From: an uncultured bacterium
GTDB taxonomy: Bacteria; Actinomycetota; Coriobacteriia; Coriobacteriales; Eggerthellaceae
NCBI GenBank assembly: GCA_905215325.1
Contig: CAJMPP010000010.1
Span: 1 to 62,225 of the forward strand
Direction of reading: 5' to 3'
DNA: 62,225 bases
Shown: positions 44,300 to 52,537 of the stretch, piece after piece
How positions within the stretch are numbered: the first letter of the stretch is position 1
Layout of the letters: each line of letters begins with the position of its first letter
Made by a program: the position numbers and the translations under genes
The notes under the pieces: generated by a model
The model's database searches: none
Told to the model about the DNA's origin: nothing
The model's input: the letters and a program-made list of their open reading frames with translations, nothing else

Positions 44300-45244
44300 A
44301 TGCAGGGTTCTTACATCAGCCGCCGCAGCTTCATCGGCATCGCCGGCATGTCCGCGCTGGCCGTCGCCGGGTTCGGCCTGGCAGGTTGCTCGGGTTCCAA
44401 CGGCGGTTCCGCCGAGACCGGCAACGCCGCCTCCGGTAAGAAGGCGCTTTCCGGCACCATCACGGCGGTGGGCTCCACCGCGCTGCAGCCGCTGTGCGAG
44501 GCGGCCGCGGAGCGGTTCATGGAGGAGAACCCCGGCGTTCAGATCACCGTCCAGGGCGGCGGTTCCGGCCAGGGTGTCACGCAGATCGCGCAGGGCGCGG
44601 TCCAGATCGGCAACTCCGACGTGTTCGCCGAGTCCAAGCTGAAGGATTCCTCCGACATCTCCAAGATTGCCGACAACAAGGTGTGCATCGTCGGCATGGC
44701 CCCGATCGTCAATGCCGACGTGACCATCGACGACATCAAGCTCGAGGACCTGAAGAAGATCTTCACGGGCGAGATCACGAACTGGAGCGAGGTCGGCGGC
44801 GCCGATTCCCCGATCACCGTCATCAACCGCGCCTCCGGTTCCGGCACGCGCGCCACGTTCGAGGATGTCGTCCTGGCCGGCACGAAGGTGCCGGATTCCT
44901 TCAAGCCGCAGGAGCAGGATTCCTCGGGCACTGCCGCCAAGATGGTTGCCAGCACTCCCGGCGCCATCTCCTATGTGGCCTTCTCCTACTTCGACAGCAG
45001 CTTCAAGGCCCTCAAAGTCGACGGCGTGGAGCCGGACGCGCAAAACGTCGAGGACAACGCGTGGAAGATCTGGTCTTACGAGCATATGTACACCGCCGCC
45101 AGCCCCGACGAGGCGACGAAGGCGTTCCTCGAGTACATGATGGGCGAAGAGGTGCAGGGCGGCCTGGTGGAGCAGCAGGGCTACATTCCCATGTCCGGCA
45201 TGAAGGTGGAGAAGGACGCTTCCGGCAAGGTTTCCAACAAGTAG
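44300..45244 (+). CDS. pstS: Phosphate-binding lipoprotein PstS
   Basis: High-affinity phosphate receptor of the Pst ABC transporter. The 314-residue protein has an N-terminal twin-arginine sequence (SRRSFIG, residues 8-14) and a lipobox (LAGC, Cys near residue 29), predicting a Tat-exported lipoprotein. The binding motifs are GSTALQPL near residue 58, GGGSGQGVTQI (phosphate-binding loop) and RASGSGTRATF; all are typical of PstS. The ATG at 44300 follows GGGAGTATACGTACT; longer readings upstream enter the leader and are not supported. It heads pstS-C-A-B-B-phoU. Confidence 0.95.
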   Translation: MQGSYISRRSFIGIAGMSALAVAGFGLAGCSGSNGGSAETGNAASGKKALSGTITAVGSTALQPLCEAAAERFMEENPGVQITVQGGGSGQGVTQIAQGAVQIGNSDVFAESKLKDSSDISKIADNKVCIVGMAPIVNADVTIDDIKLEDLKKIFTGEITNWSEVGGADSPITVINRASGSGTRATFEDVVLAGTKVPDSFKPQEQDSSGTAAKMVASTPGAISYVAFSYFDSSFKALKVDGVEPDAQNVEDNAWKIWSYEHMYTAASPDEATKAFLEYMMGEEVQGGLVEQQGYIPMSGMKVEKDASGKVSNK

Positions 45245-45295
45245 GTTCGCCGTACCTGCATCGAGTCAACTAGCTTGGAAAGGAGACGCGCGCAT

Positions 45296-46213
45296 ATGGC
45301 CTTGATGGCGAAAGCACGCGTCGAGCGGGTCGGCCAGGGCGTCACGGGCGCGTGCATCGCGCTTGTGGCGCTTCTTGTCGTCACGCTTGTCGCCATGGTC
45401 GCCGGACGCGGTATCGCAACGTTTACCGCCGACGGCATCGACCTCGGTTCGTTTTTGGCGGGGACCACGTGGAACCCGCACCAGGAGGACGCGAGCGGCA
45501 TGCCCACGGTGGGCGCGCTTCCCATGATCGCGGGCTCGTTCTCCGTCACGCTGCTGTCAACGCTGTTCGCGCTGCCCATCGCGTTCGGCAGCGCCATCTT
45601 CGTGGTGGAGGTGGCCCCGCGATTCGGCCGCCGCGTGTTCCAGCCGCTTCTGGAGCTTTTGGTGGGCATCCCGTCGGTGGTTTACGGCCTTATCGGCTTG
45701 ACGATCATCGTGGCCTGGGTGCGCGATGCGGCTGCCGCCATGGGCCAGACCATCACCGGTTTCGGCATCTTCTCGAGCGCCGTGGTGCTGGCGATCATGA
45801 TCTTGCCGACCATCACCAGCCTGTCCATCGATGCGCTGGCCGCCGTGCCGCGCGAGTATCGCGAGGGCAGCTACGCGCTGGGATGCACGCGTTGGCAGAC
45901 CATTTGGAACGTGGTGCTCAAAAGCGCTGCGCCGTCGCTGATGACGGCGGTCATCCTGGGCATGACGCGCGCCTTCGGCGAGGCCCTGGCGGTGCAGATG
46001 ATCGTCGGCAACGCCATCCAGATGCCCTCCGGCCTGTTCACGCCCGCTTCCACGCTGACCAGCGTGCTGACCATGGGCATGGGCAACGAGGTCATGGGCA
46101 CGGTGTACAACGACGTGCTGTGGTCGCTGGCGCTGCTGCTGTTGGCCATGTCGCTCGTGTTCATCGTGATCGTCCATCTCATCGGGCGTAAGGGGGTGGC
46201 GAAACGTGGCTAG
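45296..46213 (+). CDS. pstC: Phosphate ABC transporter permease PstC
   Basis: One of the two membrane subunits of the Pst importer. The 305-residue protein has six helices; the cytoplasmic coupling loop is visible as DALAAVPREYREGSYALGCTRWQTIWNVVL, where the EGSxALGxTRWQT core contacts the ATPase. A conserved pore region follows (AFGEALAVQMIVGN). The ATG at 45296 has GGAAAGGAG upstream. The gene overlaps the GTG of pstA by 8 bases. Confidence 0.94.
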   Translation: MALMAKARVERVGQGVTGACIALVALLVVTLVAMVAGRGIATFTADGIDLGSFLAGTTWNPHQEDASGMPTVGALPMIAGSFSVTLLSTLFALPIAFGSAIFVVEVAPRFGRRVFQPLLELLVGIPSVVYGLIGLTIIVAWVRDAAAAMGQTITGFGIFSSAVVLAIMILPTITSLSIDALAAVPREYREGSYALGCTRWQTIWNVVLKSAAPSLMTAVILGMTRAFGEALAVQMIVGNAIQMPSGLFTPASTLTSVLTMGMGNEVMGTVYNDVLWSLALLLLAMSLVFIVIVHLIGRKGVAKRG

Positions 46214-47123
46214 CTTCGACATGCCGGCGCACGTGCGCCGCATCAACCGGCAGGACCGCATCGCCACCGGCGTGCTGGTGGGCATCGCCGCCTTCGTCAT
46301 GCTCGTGCTCGCAGCCATCGTGATCTACATCCTGGTGGCGGGTGCGGCGAAGCTGTTCGACCTGAACTTCCTCACGGGCAAGCCCCAGCAGTTCAAGGAA
46401 GGCGGCGGCATCGGCCCCGAGCTGTTCAACAGCTTCTATCTGCTGATCCTCACGCTGCTCATCAGCGTGCCGCTCTCCCTGGGCGCGGCTGTCTTCCTGT
46501 CGCAGTATGCGCCTGACAACGCCGCCACGGCGGTTGCCAAGACCGCCATCGAGACGCTGTCCAGCTTGCCGTCGGTGGTCGTGGGCCTGTTCGGCTTCTT
46601 GTTCTTCGTGCTGTACATGGGCTGGGGCTTCTCCATCATCGCCGGTGCGGTGGCGCTGACCATGTTCAACATCCCCATTCTGGTGCGCGTCATCCAGCAG
46701 GCGTTCGAGGACGTGCCGCGCAGCCAGCGCGATGCGGGCCTTGCCATGGGCCTGACGCGTTGGGAGACCGCCATCCACGTGCTGCTTCCCGCCGCCATGC
46801 CCGCCATCGTCACCGGCGTGGTGCTTTCCGCGGGTCGCGTGTTCGGCGAGGCCGCGGCGCTGATCTTCACGGCCGGCCAGTCCGCCCCGGTGCTCGACTT
46901 CACGTGCCTGGACTTCTCCAGCCCGTTGTGCCCGTGGAACGTGTTCCGCCCGGCCGAGACCTTGGCGGTGCATATCTGGAAGATCAACAGCGAGGGCGTC
47001 GTGCCCGACCTGACGGCCATCTCCAACGGCACCGCGGCGGTGCTCATGGTGTGCATCCTGGCGTTCAATATCCTGGCACGCGTGATCGGCAAGTATCTGG
47101 AAAGGAGACTGACCAGCGAATGA
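46206..47123 (+). CDS. pstA: Phosphate ABC transporter permease PstA
   Basis: Second membrane subunit of the importer. The 305-residue protein shows six helices and the permease coupling motif QRDAGLAMGLTRWETAIHVLLP, followed by AGRVFGEAAAL. It starts with GTG inside the end of pstC and ends overlapping the pstB start as ATGA, so three consecutive genes are coupled. An insertion of ~45 residues between the last helices (FTCLDFSSPLCPWNVFRP...) is characteristic of PstA. Confidence 0.94.
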   Translation: MASFDMPAHVRRINRQDRIATGVLVGIAAFVMLVLAAIVIYILVAGAAKLFDLNFLTGKPQQFKEGGGIGPELFNSFYLLILTLLISVPLSLGAAVFLSQYAPDNAATAVAKTAIETLSSLPSVVVGLFGFLFFVLYMGWGFSIIAGAVALTMFNIPILVRVIQQAFEDVPRSQRDAGLAMGLTRWETAIHVLLPAAMPAIVTGVVLSAGRVFGEAAALIFTAGQSAPVLDFTCLDFSSPLCPWNVFRPAETLAVHIWKINSEGVVPDLTAISNGTAAVLMVCILAFNILARVIGKYLERRLTSE

Positions 47124-47944
47124 GCAGGGAAAACGAATCGGTAGGCCCTGAGGTGCCTCAGGTGGGTAACGGCCGGTCTGCCGGCGGCGAGCTTTTGAGC
47201 ACGCGCGACCTGACCGTATGCTACGGGAGCAACGAGGCCCTGCATCCCACGTCGCTTACCTTCGCGGCGGGGCGGGTCACGGCGCTGATCGGCCCGTCCG
47301 GTTGCGGCAAGTCAACGTTTCTGCGCTGCCTCAACCTTATGAACCGCGAAATCCCCAAGTGCAAGATCGGCGGCGAGGTGCTCTATCACGGCCGTAACAT
47401 CAACACGCGTAAGGAGAACCTGTTCGAGCTACGCAAATCTATCGGCATGGTGTTCCAGCAGCCCACGCCGTTCCGCAAGTCCATCCGCGACAACATCCTG
47501 TTCGCCCCCAAGCGTCACGGCCTGGTGAGCGGCAAGGAGGAGTGCGATGCGCTGGTGGAGCAGAGCCTGCGCGCCGGCGCGTTGTGGGACGAGGTTCGCG
47601 ACAAGCTCGACGAGAGCGCCTATGCCCTGTCCGGCGGCCAGCAGCAGCGCCTGTGCATCGCCCGTACGCTTGCGATGCATCCCGACGTGGTGCTGTTCGA
47701 TGAGCCGTGCAGCGCGCTCGACCCTATCTCCACGTTCACGGTGGAGGAGACCATCCGCTCCATCGCCGAATCGGGCATCTGCGCCATCATCGTGACGCAC
47801 AACATGGAGCAGGCGACGCGCGTTTCCGACAACACGGCGTTTTTCTACGTGGGCGATATGGTGGAGACCGGCCCTACCAAGCGTCTGTTCAGCCAGCCGG
47901 AGGATAAGCGTTTGCAAGGCTATCTGACGGGAAGGTTCGGCTGA
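47120..47944 (+). CDS. pstB: Phosphate ABC transporter ATPase PstB, first copy
   Basis: ATPase of the importer. The 274-residue protein has Walker A GPSGCGKST, the Q-loop region VFQQPTPFRKSIRDNILF, signature LSGGQQQRLCIARTLA, Walker B VVLFDEPCSALDP and switch VTHNMEQATRVSD; the TPFRKSIRDN loop is typical of PstB. The start overlaps pstA by four bases, with AAAGGAG upstream. It is directly followed by a second PstB whose sequence differs throughout, so this is an old paralogue pair rather than a recent copy. Confidence 0.93.
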   Translation: MSRENESVGPEVPQVGNGRSAGGELLSTRDLTVCYGSNEALHPTSLTFAAGRVTALIGPSGCGKSTFLRCLNLMNREIPKCKIGGEVLYHGRNINTRKENLFELRKSIGMVFQQPTPFRKSIRDNILFAPKRHGLVSGKEECDALVEQSLRAGALWDEVRDKLDESAYALSGGQQQRLCIARTLAMHPDVVLFDEPCSALDPISTFTVEETIRSIAESGICAIIVTHNMEQATRVSDNTAFFYVGDMVETGPTKRLFSQPEDKRLQGYLTGRFG

Positions 47945-47948
47945 TCAT

Positions 47949-48755
47949 ATGACCGATTTCGAAAACGAGCAGGTCACGGCGGAGCGCGGTGCGCACGACC
48001 AGGCCGACGAGCCCATGATCTCCATCCGCGATTTCAACCTGTGGTACAGCGATTTCCAGGCGCTCAAGGGGGTCACGCTCGACATCCCGAAAAACCGCGC
48101 CACCGCGTTCATCGGGCCTTCCGGCTGCGGCAAGTCCACGCTGCTGCGCGCCTTCAACCGCATGTGCGATTTCGTTCCCACCGTGCGCACGGAGGGAGCC
48201 ATCGAGGTTGCGGGGCGCGACATCTTCAGTAGCGACGCCAACGAGCTGCGCGTAAGGGTGGGCATGGTGTTCCAGCACCCCAATCCGTTCCCCATGTCCA
48301 TCCGCGACAACATCCTGTACGGCCCGCGCCGCATGCGCAGGCTCGGCCGCGCCGAGGCCGACGAGCTGGTGGAGAGGTGCCTGCGCGATGCCGGCCTGTG
48401 GGACGAGGTGCGCGACAAGCTCGGCCAATCGGGTCTGGGGCTTTCCGGCGGCCAGCAGCAGCGCCTGTGCATAGCGCGCGCCTTGGCCACGCAGCCCGAG
48501 GTGCTGCTCATGGACGAGCCCACGAGCGCCCTCGACCCCATCTCCACGGCGCTCGTCGAGGAGCTGATGGTGCAGCTTGCCCGCGAGCGCACTGTGGTGG
48601 TGGTCACGCACAACATGCAGCAGGCTACGCGTGTGGCCGACAAGACGGCCTTCTTCTATCTGGGAGAGCTGGTGGAATCCGGGCCTACCAAGCAGCTGTT
48701 CGGCAACCCCGTGCAGCAGAAGACGAAAGATTATCTGACAGGAAGGTTCAGCTGA
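47949..48755 (+). CDS. pstB: Phosphate ABC transporter ATPase PstB, second copy
   Basis: The second PstB-type ATPase, 268 residues. Motifs: Walker A GPSGCGKST, Q-loop VFQHPNPFPMSIRDNILYGPR, signature LSGGQQQRLCIARALA, Walker B VLLMDEPTSALDP and VTHNMQQATRVAD. It is closer to canonical PstB in its NPFPMSIRDN segment and DEPTSALDP motif than the first copy. It starts four bases after the first copy stops and ends overlapping phoU. The two ATPases may form a heterodimer or be used alternately. Confidence 0.93.
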   Translation: MTDFENEQVTAERGAHDQADEPMISIRDFNLWYSDFQALKGVTLDIPKNRATAFIGPSGCGKSTLLRAFNRMCDFVPTVRTEGAIEVAGRDIFSSDANELRVRVGMVFQHPNPFPMSIRDNILYGPRRMRRLGRAEADELVERCLRDAGLWDEVRDKLGQSGLGLSGGQQQRLCIARALATQPEVLLMDEPTSALDPISTALVEELMVQLARERTVVVVTHNMQQATRVADKTAFFYLGELVESGPTKQLFGNPVQQKTKDYLTGRFS

Positions 48756-49435
48756 TGAAGACCCGTACCCGTTACATCAACAAGCTGGAGGAGCTGGGGG
48801 CGCTGGTCGATCAGCTGTCCGAGAAGACGGTGCTTGACGTTCGGGCCGCGGGCCGTGCGCTTGCCGGCGACGCCGATGCCGCCGAGAGCGTGCTTTCCGG
48901 CAGCAAGGCGGCGCGCAGGCTGCGCGAGGCCATCGAGGACGGCTGCCTTGACATCATGCTTATGCAGCAACCGCTGGTGGCCGATGACCTGCGGGAGGTG
49001 ACCGGAGCGTTTCGCCTGGTCAGCGACTTGGCGCATATCGACGAGATGACACGCGACGTCGTGTACCTCTCCCAGCAGCTCACGCCGAAGGCCGTCTCGC
49101 ACCTGCAAAGCGAGTTCGCCGAGGCCGCCGACAAGGTGTCGAACATGGTCTCGCTTGCCACGAAGGCGTTCTCCCAAGCCGATGCGGCGCTTGCCCAGCG
49201 CGTGTTCGCCATGGACGACGGGGTGGACGAGCTGTACGACCGCTGCGAGCAGGTGGTGGTCGACCTGATCCGCAGCGAGACGCAGGGCGCCAGCCATCTG
49301 CCCGAGCTGCTCATGGTGTCGGAATATTTCGAGCGCATGGGCGACGATGCCGAACGCATCGCAAGCTGGGCCGTTTTCCGCGCAACGGGCGAGCATGCGC
49401 TAAACTCTGCGGGTAAGGAAAACGCCGAAGGGTAG
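48755..49435 (+). CDS. phoU: Phosphate signalling protein PhoU
   Basis: Links Pst transporter state to the PhoR-type kinase and restrains phosphate uptake. The 226-residue protein folds as two three-helix bundles. The metal-binding signatures are recognisable in each half: EMTRDVVYLSQ / LAHIDEM in the first, EYFERMGDDAERIASWAVF in the second. The ATG overlaps the second pstB stop (TGATG). The regulators and sensor kinase follow after the short repeat region, completing the phosphate unit. Confidence 0.92.
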   Translation: MKTRTRYINKLEELGALVDQLSEKTVLDVRAAGRALAGDADAAESVLSGSKAARRLREAIEDGCLDIMLMQQPLVADDLREVTGAFRLVSDLAHIDEMTRDVVYLSQQLTPKAVSHLQSEFAEAADKVSNMVSLATKAFSQADAALAQRVFAMDDGVDELYDRCEQVVVDLIRSETQGASHLPELLMVSEYFERMGDDAERIASWAVFRATGEHALNSAGKENAEG

Positions 49436-49436
49436 C

Positions 49437-49522
49437 GCACCGCGGCGGGGCGCAGGGTTCGCGTCGCATCCGGCGCTTCGGTTGTGGAAGGGGTGCGTGA
49501 GGGTTGACTGTCTATTATGTCG
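49437..49522 (+). repeat. First copy of an 86/89-base direct repeat (decoy regulator start)
   Basis: Nearly identical to 49552-49640 (two base changes and a 3-base gap). It contains the ribosome-binding region and the first six codons of the response regulator (TTG at 49504, reading MTVYYV), but then enters the spacer. The frame from 49504 runs 48 codons and stops at 49650, overlapping the true start in another frame. Confidence 0.85.
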
Positions 49523-49542
49523 GACAGCCCGGTGGGCTGTCC
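49522..49542. other. Hairpin in the spacer between the two direct repeats
   Basis: GGACAGCCC pairs perfectly with GGGCTGTCC around GGT. No T-run follows, so it is not a standard terminator. It lies just after the decoy start in the first repeat. Confidence 0.6.
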
Positions 49543-49551
49543 GATCCCCGA

Positions 49552-49640
49552 GCACCGCGGCAGCGGGGCGCAGGGTTCGCGTCGCGTCCGGCGCTTCGGC
49601 TGTGGAAGGGGTGCGTGAGGGTTGACTGTCTATTATGTCG
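49552..49640 (+). repeat. Second copy of the direct repeat, carrying the true regulator start
   Basis: Mirrors 49437-49522 and includes GTGGAAGGGG, the TTG start at 49622 and the first codons of the following response regulator. Confidence 0.85.
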
Positions 49641-50332
49641 AGGACGATGAGAACATCCGTCAGCTGGTGCTGTACGCCTTGACGCAGTCGGGTATCCAGG
49701 CTGAAGGGCAGCCTGATGACACGGCGTTTCGCGCCGCATGCGCCAAAAACATCCCGGATGTGGTGGTTTTGGACATCATGCTGCCCGACGTTGATGGCCT
49801 GGAAATCCTCAAGCGCATCCGCAGCACGCCCGGCAAGCTTTCCCGCGTGCCCGTCATGATGGTCACGGCTAAAAACTCGGAGCTGGACATCGTGCAGGCA
49901 TTGGATGCCGGGGCAGATGAGTACATCACGAAGCCCTTCGGCATGATGGAGATGGTAAGCCGCGTGCGCGCCATGCTGCGCCGCGCCCCCGATTGGAGCG
50001 GCGGGCGCTGCGAGGACGTGCAGCGCCTAGGTGCGCTTTCCCTGGACTTCCAGGCGCGCGAGCTGCTCGTCGACGGGGCGCCCGTAGCGCTTACCATGCG
50101 CGAATTCGATTTGCTGGCGTACATGATGCGCCACCCCGGCGTCGTGCTGTCGCGCGAGAAGCTCCTGCAAAACGTGTGGGGCTGGGATTTCAGCGGCGGT
50201 AGCCGCACGGTCGACATGCACGTGCTCACGCTTCGGCAAAAGCTCGGGGAGCATGCCGATGCCGTGGAGACGGTGCGTGGGGTCGGTTATCGCCTGGCGG
50301 GCGCGCGTCCAGACGATTCGGTTGTGGAATAA
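49622..50332 (+). CDS. OmpR/PhoB-family response regulator, first copy
   Basis: A 236-residue regulator. The receiver domain (residues ~1-120) has the acidic pair in VEDDEN, phosphoacceptor D51 in VLDIMLPDVDG and Lys in ITKPFGMMEMVSR. The C-terminal winged helix-turn-helix (~135-228) ends TVRGVGYRLAG, typical of OmpR/PhoB proteins. It starts with TTG 12 bases after GGAAGGGG, within the second repeat. Adjacent to pst-phoU, it is probably the phosphate regulator (PhoB/PhoP role). A second, similar regulator follows at once. Confidence 0.9.
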   Translation: MTVYYVEDDENIRQLVLYALTQSGIQAEGQPDDTAFRAACAKNIPDVVVLDIMLPDVDGLEILKRIRSTPGKLSRVPVMMVTAKNSELDIVQALDAGADEYITKPFGMMEMVSRVRAMLRRAPDWSGGRCEDVQRLGALSLDFQARELLVDGAPVALTMREFDLLAYMMRHPGVVLSREKLLQNVWGWDFSGGSRTVDMHVLTLRQKLGEHADAVETVRGVGYRLAGARPDDSVVE

Positions 50333-50344
50333 CGAGGTGCAAGC

Positions 50345-51037
50345 ATGATCTACTACTTGGAAGACGATACGAATATCCGCGATTTGACGGTGTACGCGCT
50401 TAAACAGGCGGGCCTTGAGGCAGCGGGCTTCGCCCGTGCCGGCGACTTCTTCGATGCTTGCCGAGAATCGCTTCCCGATCTGGTGTTGCTTGACATCATG
50501 TTGCCCGAGATCGACGGACTCGAGGTTCTCCGCCGCCTGCGCGAGGACCCGGCGACAAAGTTCCTTCCCGTCATGATGCTCACGGCGAAAGGCACCGAGT
50601 TCGATAAGGTATGCGGCCTTGATGCGGGCGCCGACGATTACCTGGCCAAGCCCTTCGGCATGATGGAGCTGGTCAGCCGCGTGAACGCGCTTCTGCGCCG
50701 TGCTGCGGCGCCTACCGCGCCCGCCGGCGATGTGCTGGAGTGCGGGCCCGTCGAGTTGCGCGTGCTCGAGCACGCCGTTTCCGCAGGCGGCGTCCCCGTT
50801 GAGCTCACGCTCAAGGAATTCGACCTGCTGCGCGCACTGCTTCGCAACGTCGGGCGCGTGCTGTCGCGCGGCCAGCTGCTCGAGGATGTGTGGGGCATGA
50901 CGTTCGTGGGCGAGACGCGCACCGTCGACGTGCACATCCAAACGCTGCGCCAGAAGCTCTCCGCCGCATGCCCGGGCGCCGATGCCTGCATCAAAACCGT
51001 GCGCGGCGTGGGCTATAGCATCCGGCAGTCGGAATAG
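50345..51037 (+). CDS. OmpR/PhoB-family response regulator, second copy
   Basis: A 230-residue paralogue of the preceding regulator, with the same motifs in the same places: LEDDTN, D50 in LLDIMLPEIDG, LAKPFGMMELVSR, and a C-terminal wHTH ending TVRGVGYSIR. The receiver domains are clearly related, while the DNA-binding halves diverge more, suggesting different targets. It starts 12 bases after the first copy and 12 bases before the kinase gene, so all three genes share a transcript. It may be the direct partner of the kinase. Confidence 0.9.
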   Translation: MIYYLEDDTNIRDLTVYALKQAGLEAAGFARAGDFFDACRESLPDLVLLDIMLPEIDGLEVLRRLREDPATKFLPVMMLTAKGTEFDKVCGLDAGADDYLAKPFGMMELVSRVNALLRRAAAPTAPAGDVLECGPVELRVLEHAVSAGGVPVELTLKEFDLLRALLRNVGRVLSRGQLLEDVWGMTFVGETRTVDVHIQTLRQKLSAACPGADACIKTVRGVGYSIRQSE

Positions 51038-51048
51038 GGGTTTGCGGA

Positions 51049-52482
51049 ATGAGCCCTTCGCCTGATCACGCAAAAAGCCTTGCCGGCCGCATCTTCACCA
51101 CCGTTTTGGCGTTTTCCCTGGGAATCCTTTTGGCCTTTTCCGCGGTGATGGTCAGCATCTTCTATTACTCCTACGAGCATGATGCCGAGCAGGCCCTGGT
51201 CCAGGAGGCCAGCCGAGCGGCGGCGTCCCTTGACGAGGCTCCGGTGGCCGATGTGACCACCGTCTTATCCCAGCAGTTCGGCGGCATCATCCGCTACACG
51301 CTTATCAGCGAAAGCGGCATGGTCCTCTACGATAGCCAGGCGGATGCCGGCCAGATGGACAACCACGCCTCTCGTCCCGAGGTCAGCAAGGCCGCGAGCA
51401 CGGGCGAGGCGGTGAGCATGCGCTATTCGGAAACCTTGGGCACCGATACGGTGTATGCCGCCGAGAAGCTCTCCGATGGGCGTATCGTCCGCCTGTCCGA
51501 AACCCGTCATTCCCTGTTCGCCTTCTTGGGCGAGATGCTCGTGCCCACGCTGTTCGCGCTCGTGGTCGTCGCCGGATTGGTGTTCTTGCTGTCCCGGCTG
51601 CTCACGCGTCATATCATGAAGCCTATCGATGCCTTGGACATGGCGGAGCCCTTGGAAAACGACATTTACGGGGAAATGGTGCCCCTTCTTCAGCGTATCG
51701 ACGATCAGCAGGCGCAGCTCAAGAAGCAGAACAAGGAGCTTGCCGAAGCGGAAAGCATGCGCCGCGACTTCTCCAGCAACGTCAGCCACGAGATGAAGAC
51801 GCCGCTGCAGGTGATATCGGGCTATGCCGAGCTTATGAAGAACGATATGGTGCTGCCTGAGGATCGGCAGAAGTTCGCGGGGCTCATCTATGACGAGGCG
51901 CAGGCAATGCGCGGCCTCATCAACGACGTGCTCACGCTTTCGAAGCTCGACGAGAGCGCGTTCGCGCGCGAGGAGCGGCCCATCGACGTGACGTCCGTTG
52001 CCCGACGGATGGCCGGACGTTTGGAGTCGTTTGCCGCCGACGAGGGCGTATCCATCTCCGTGAAGGGCGCGTCCGCCCACATCAACGGCAGCGAGACGCT
52101 TGTCGAGGAGATGCTGTACAACCTCATAGAGAACGCCGTGCGTTACAACCATGCCGGCGGAAGCGTGTCGGTGCGCGTCTCGCAAGGCGCTGCATCCGAT
52201 GAAGTCCTGGAGTCGCTGCGCGCCGCCGGTGCTGAGCCGGAGCCCGCGTCGGTCGTCACGGTGCGCGTGAGCGATACCGGGGCGGGCATTCCCGAGGAGA
52301 TGCGCGACAAGGTGTTCGAGCGATTCTTCCGCCTGGATAAAAGCCGTTCGAAGGAAACGGGCGGCACGGGCCTGGGGCTTGCCATCGTCAAGCATGCGGT
52401 GCAATACCATCACGGCACGATTTGCGTGGAAGGGGCGCAAGGCGAGGGCACCACGTTCGTGCTCAGGCTGCCTGCGGCGTAG
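51049..52482 (+). CDS. PhoR-type sensor histidine kinase
   Basis: A 477-residue membrane kinase. Two membrane helices (~15-38 and ~163-187) flank a ~120-residue extracytoplasmic sensor of unassigned fold. A HAMP-like linker (~188-235) precedes the dimerisation domain with His247 in SSNVSHEMKTPLQV and a HATPase domain with ENAVRYN (N box), DTGAGIP (G1), FFRLDKSRS (F box) and GGTGLGLAIVK (G2). It follows the two regulators and belongs to the phosphate block; no cytoplasmic PAS domain of the classical PhoR is obvious. Confidence 0.92.
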   Translation: MSPSPDHAKSLAGRIFTTVLAFSLGILLAFSAVMVSIFYYSYEHDAEQALVQEASRAAASLDEAPVADVTTVLSQQFGGIIRYTLISESGMVLYDSQADAGQMDNHASRPEVSKAASTGEAVSMRYSETLGTDTVYAAEKLSDGRIVRLSETRHSLFAFLGEMLVPTLFALVVVAGLVFLLSRLLTRHIMKPIDALDMAEPLENDIYGEMVPLLQRIDDQQAQLKKQNKELAEAESMRRDFSSNVSHEMKTPLQVISGYAELMKNDMVLPEDRQKFAGLIYDEAQAMRGLINDVLTLSKLDESAFAREERPIDVTSVARRMAGRLESFAADEGVSISVKGASAHINGSETLVEEMLYNLIENAVRYNHAGGSVSVRVSQGAASDEVLESLRAAGAEPEPASVVTVRVSDTGAGIPEEMRDKVFERFFRLDKSRSKETGGTGLGLAIVKHAVQYHHGTICVEGAQGEGTTFVLRLPAA

Positions 52483-52537
52483 CCGGATTCTGCGAAACGG
52501 TTGTGCGCAAAACGGCGGGGTGGGCCGGATTCGGGCA

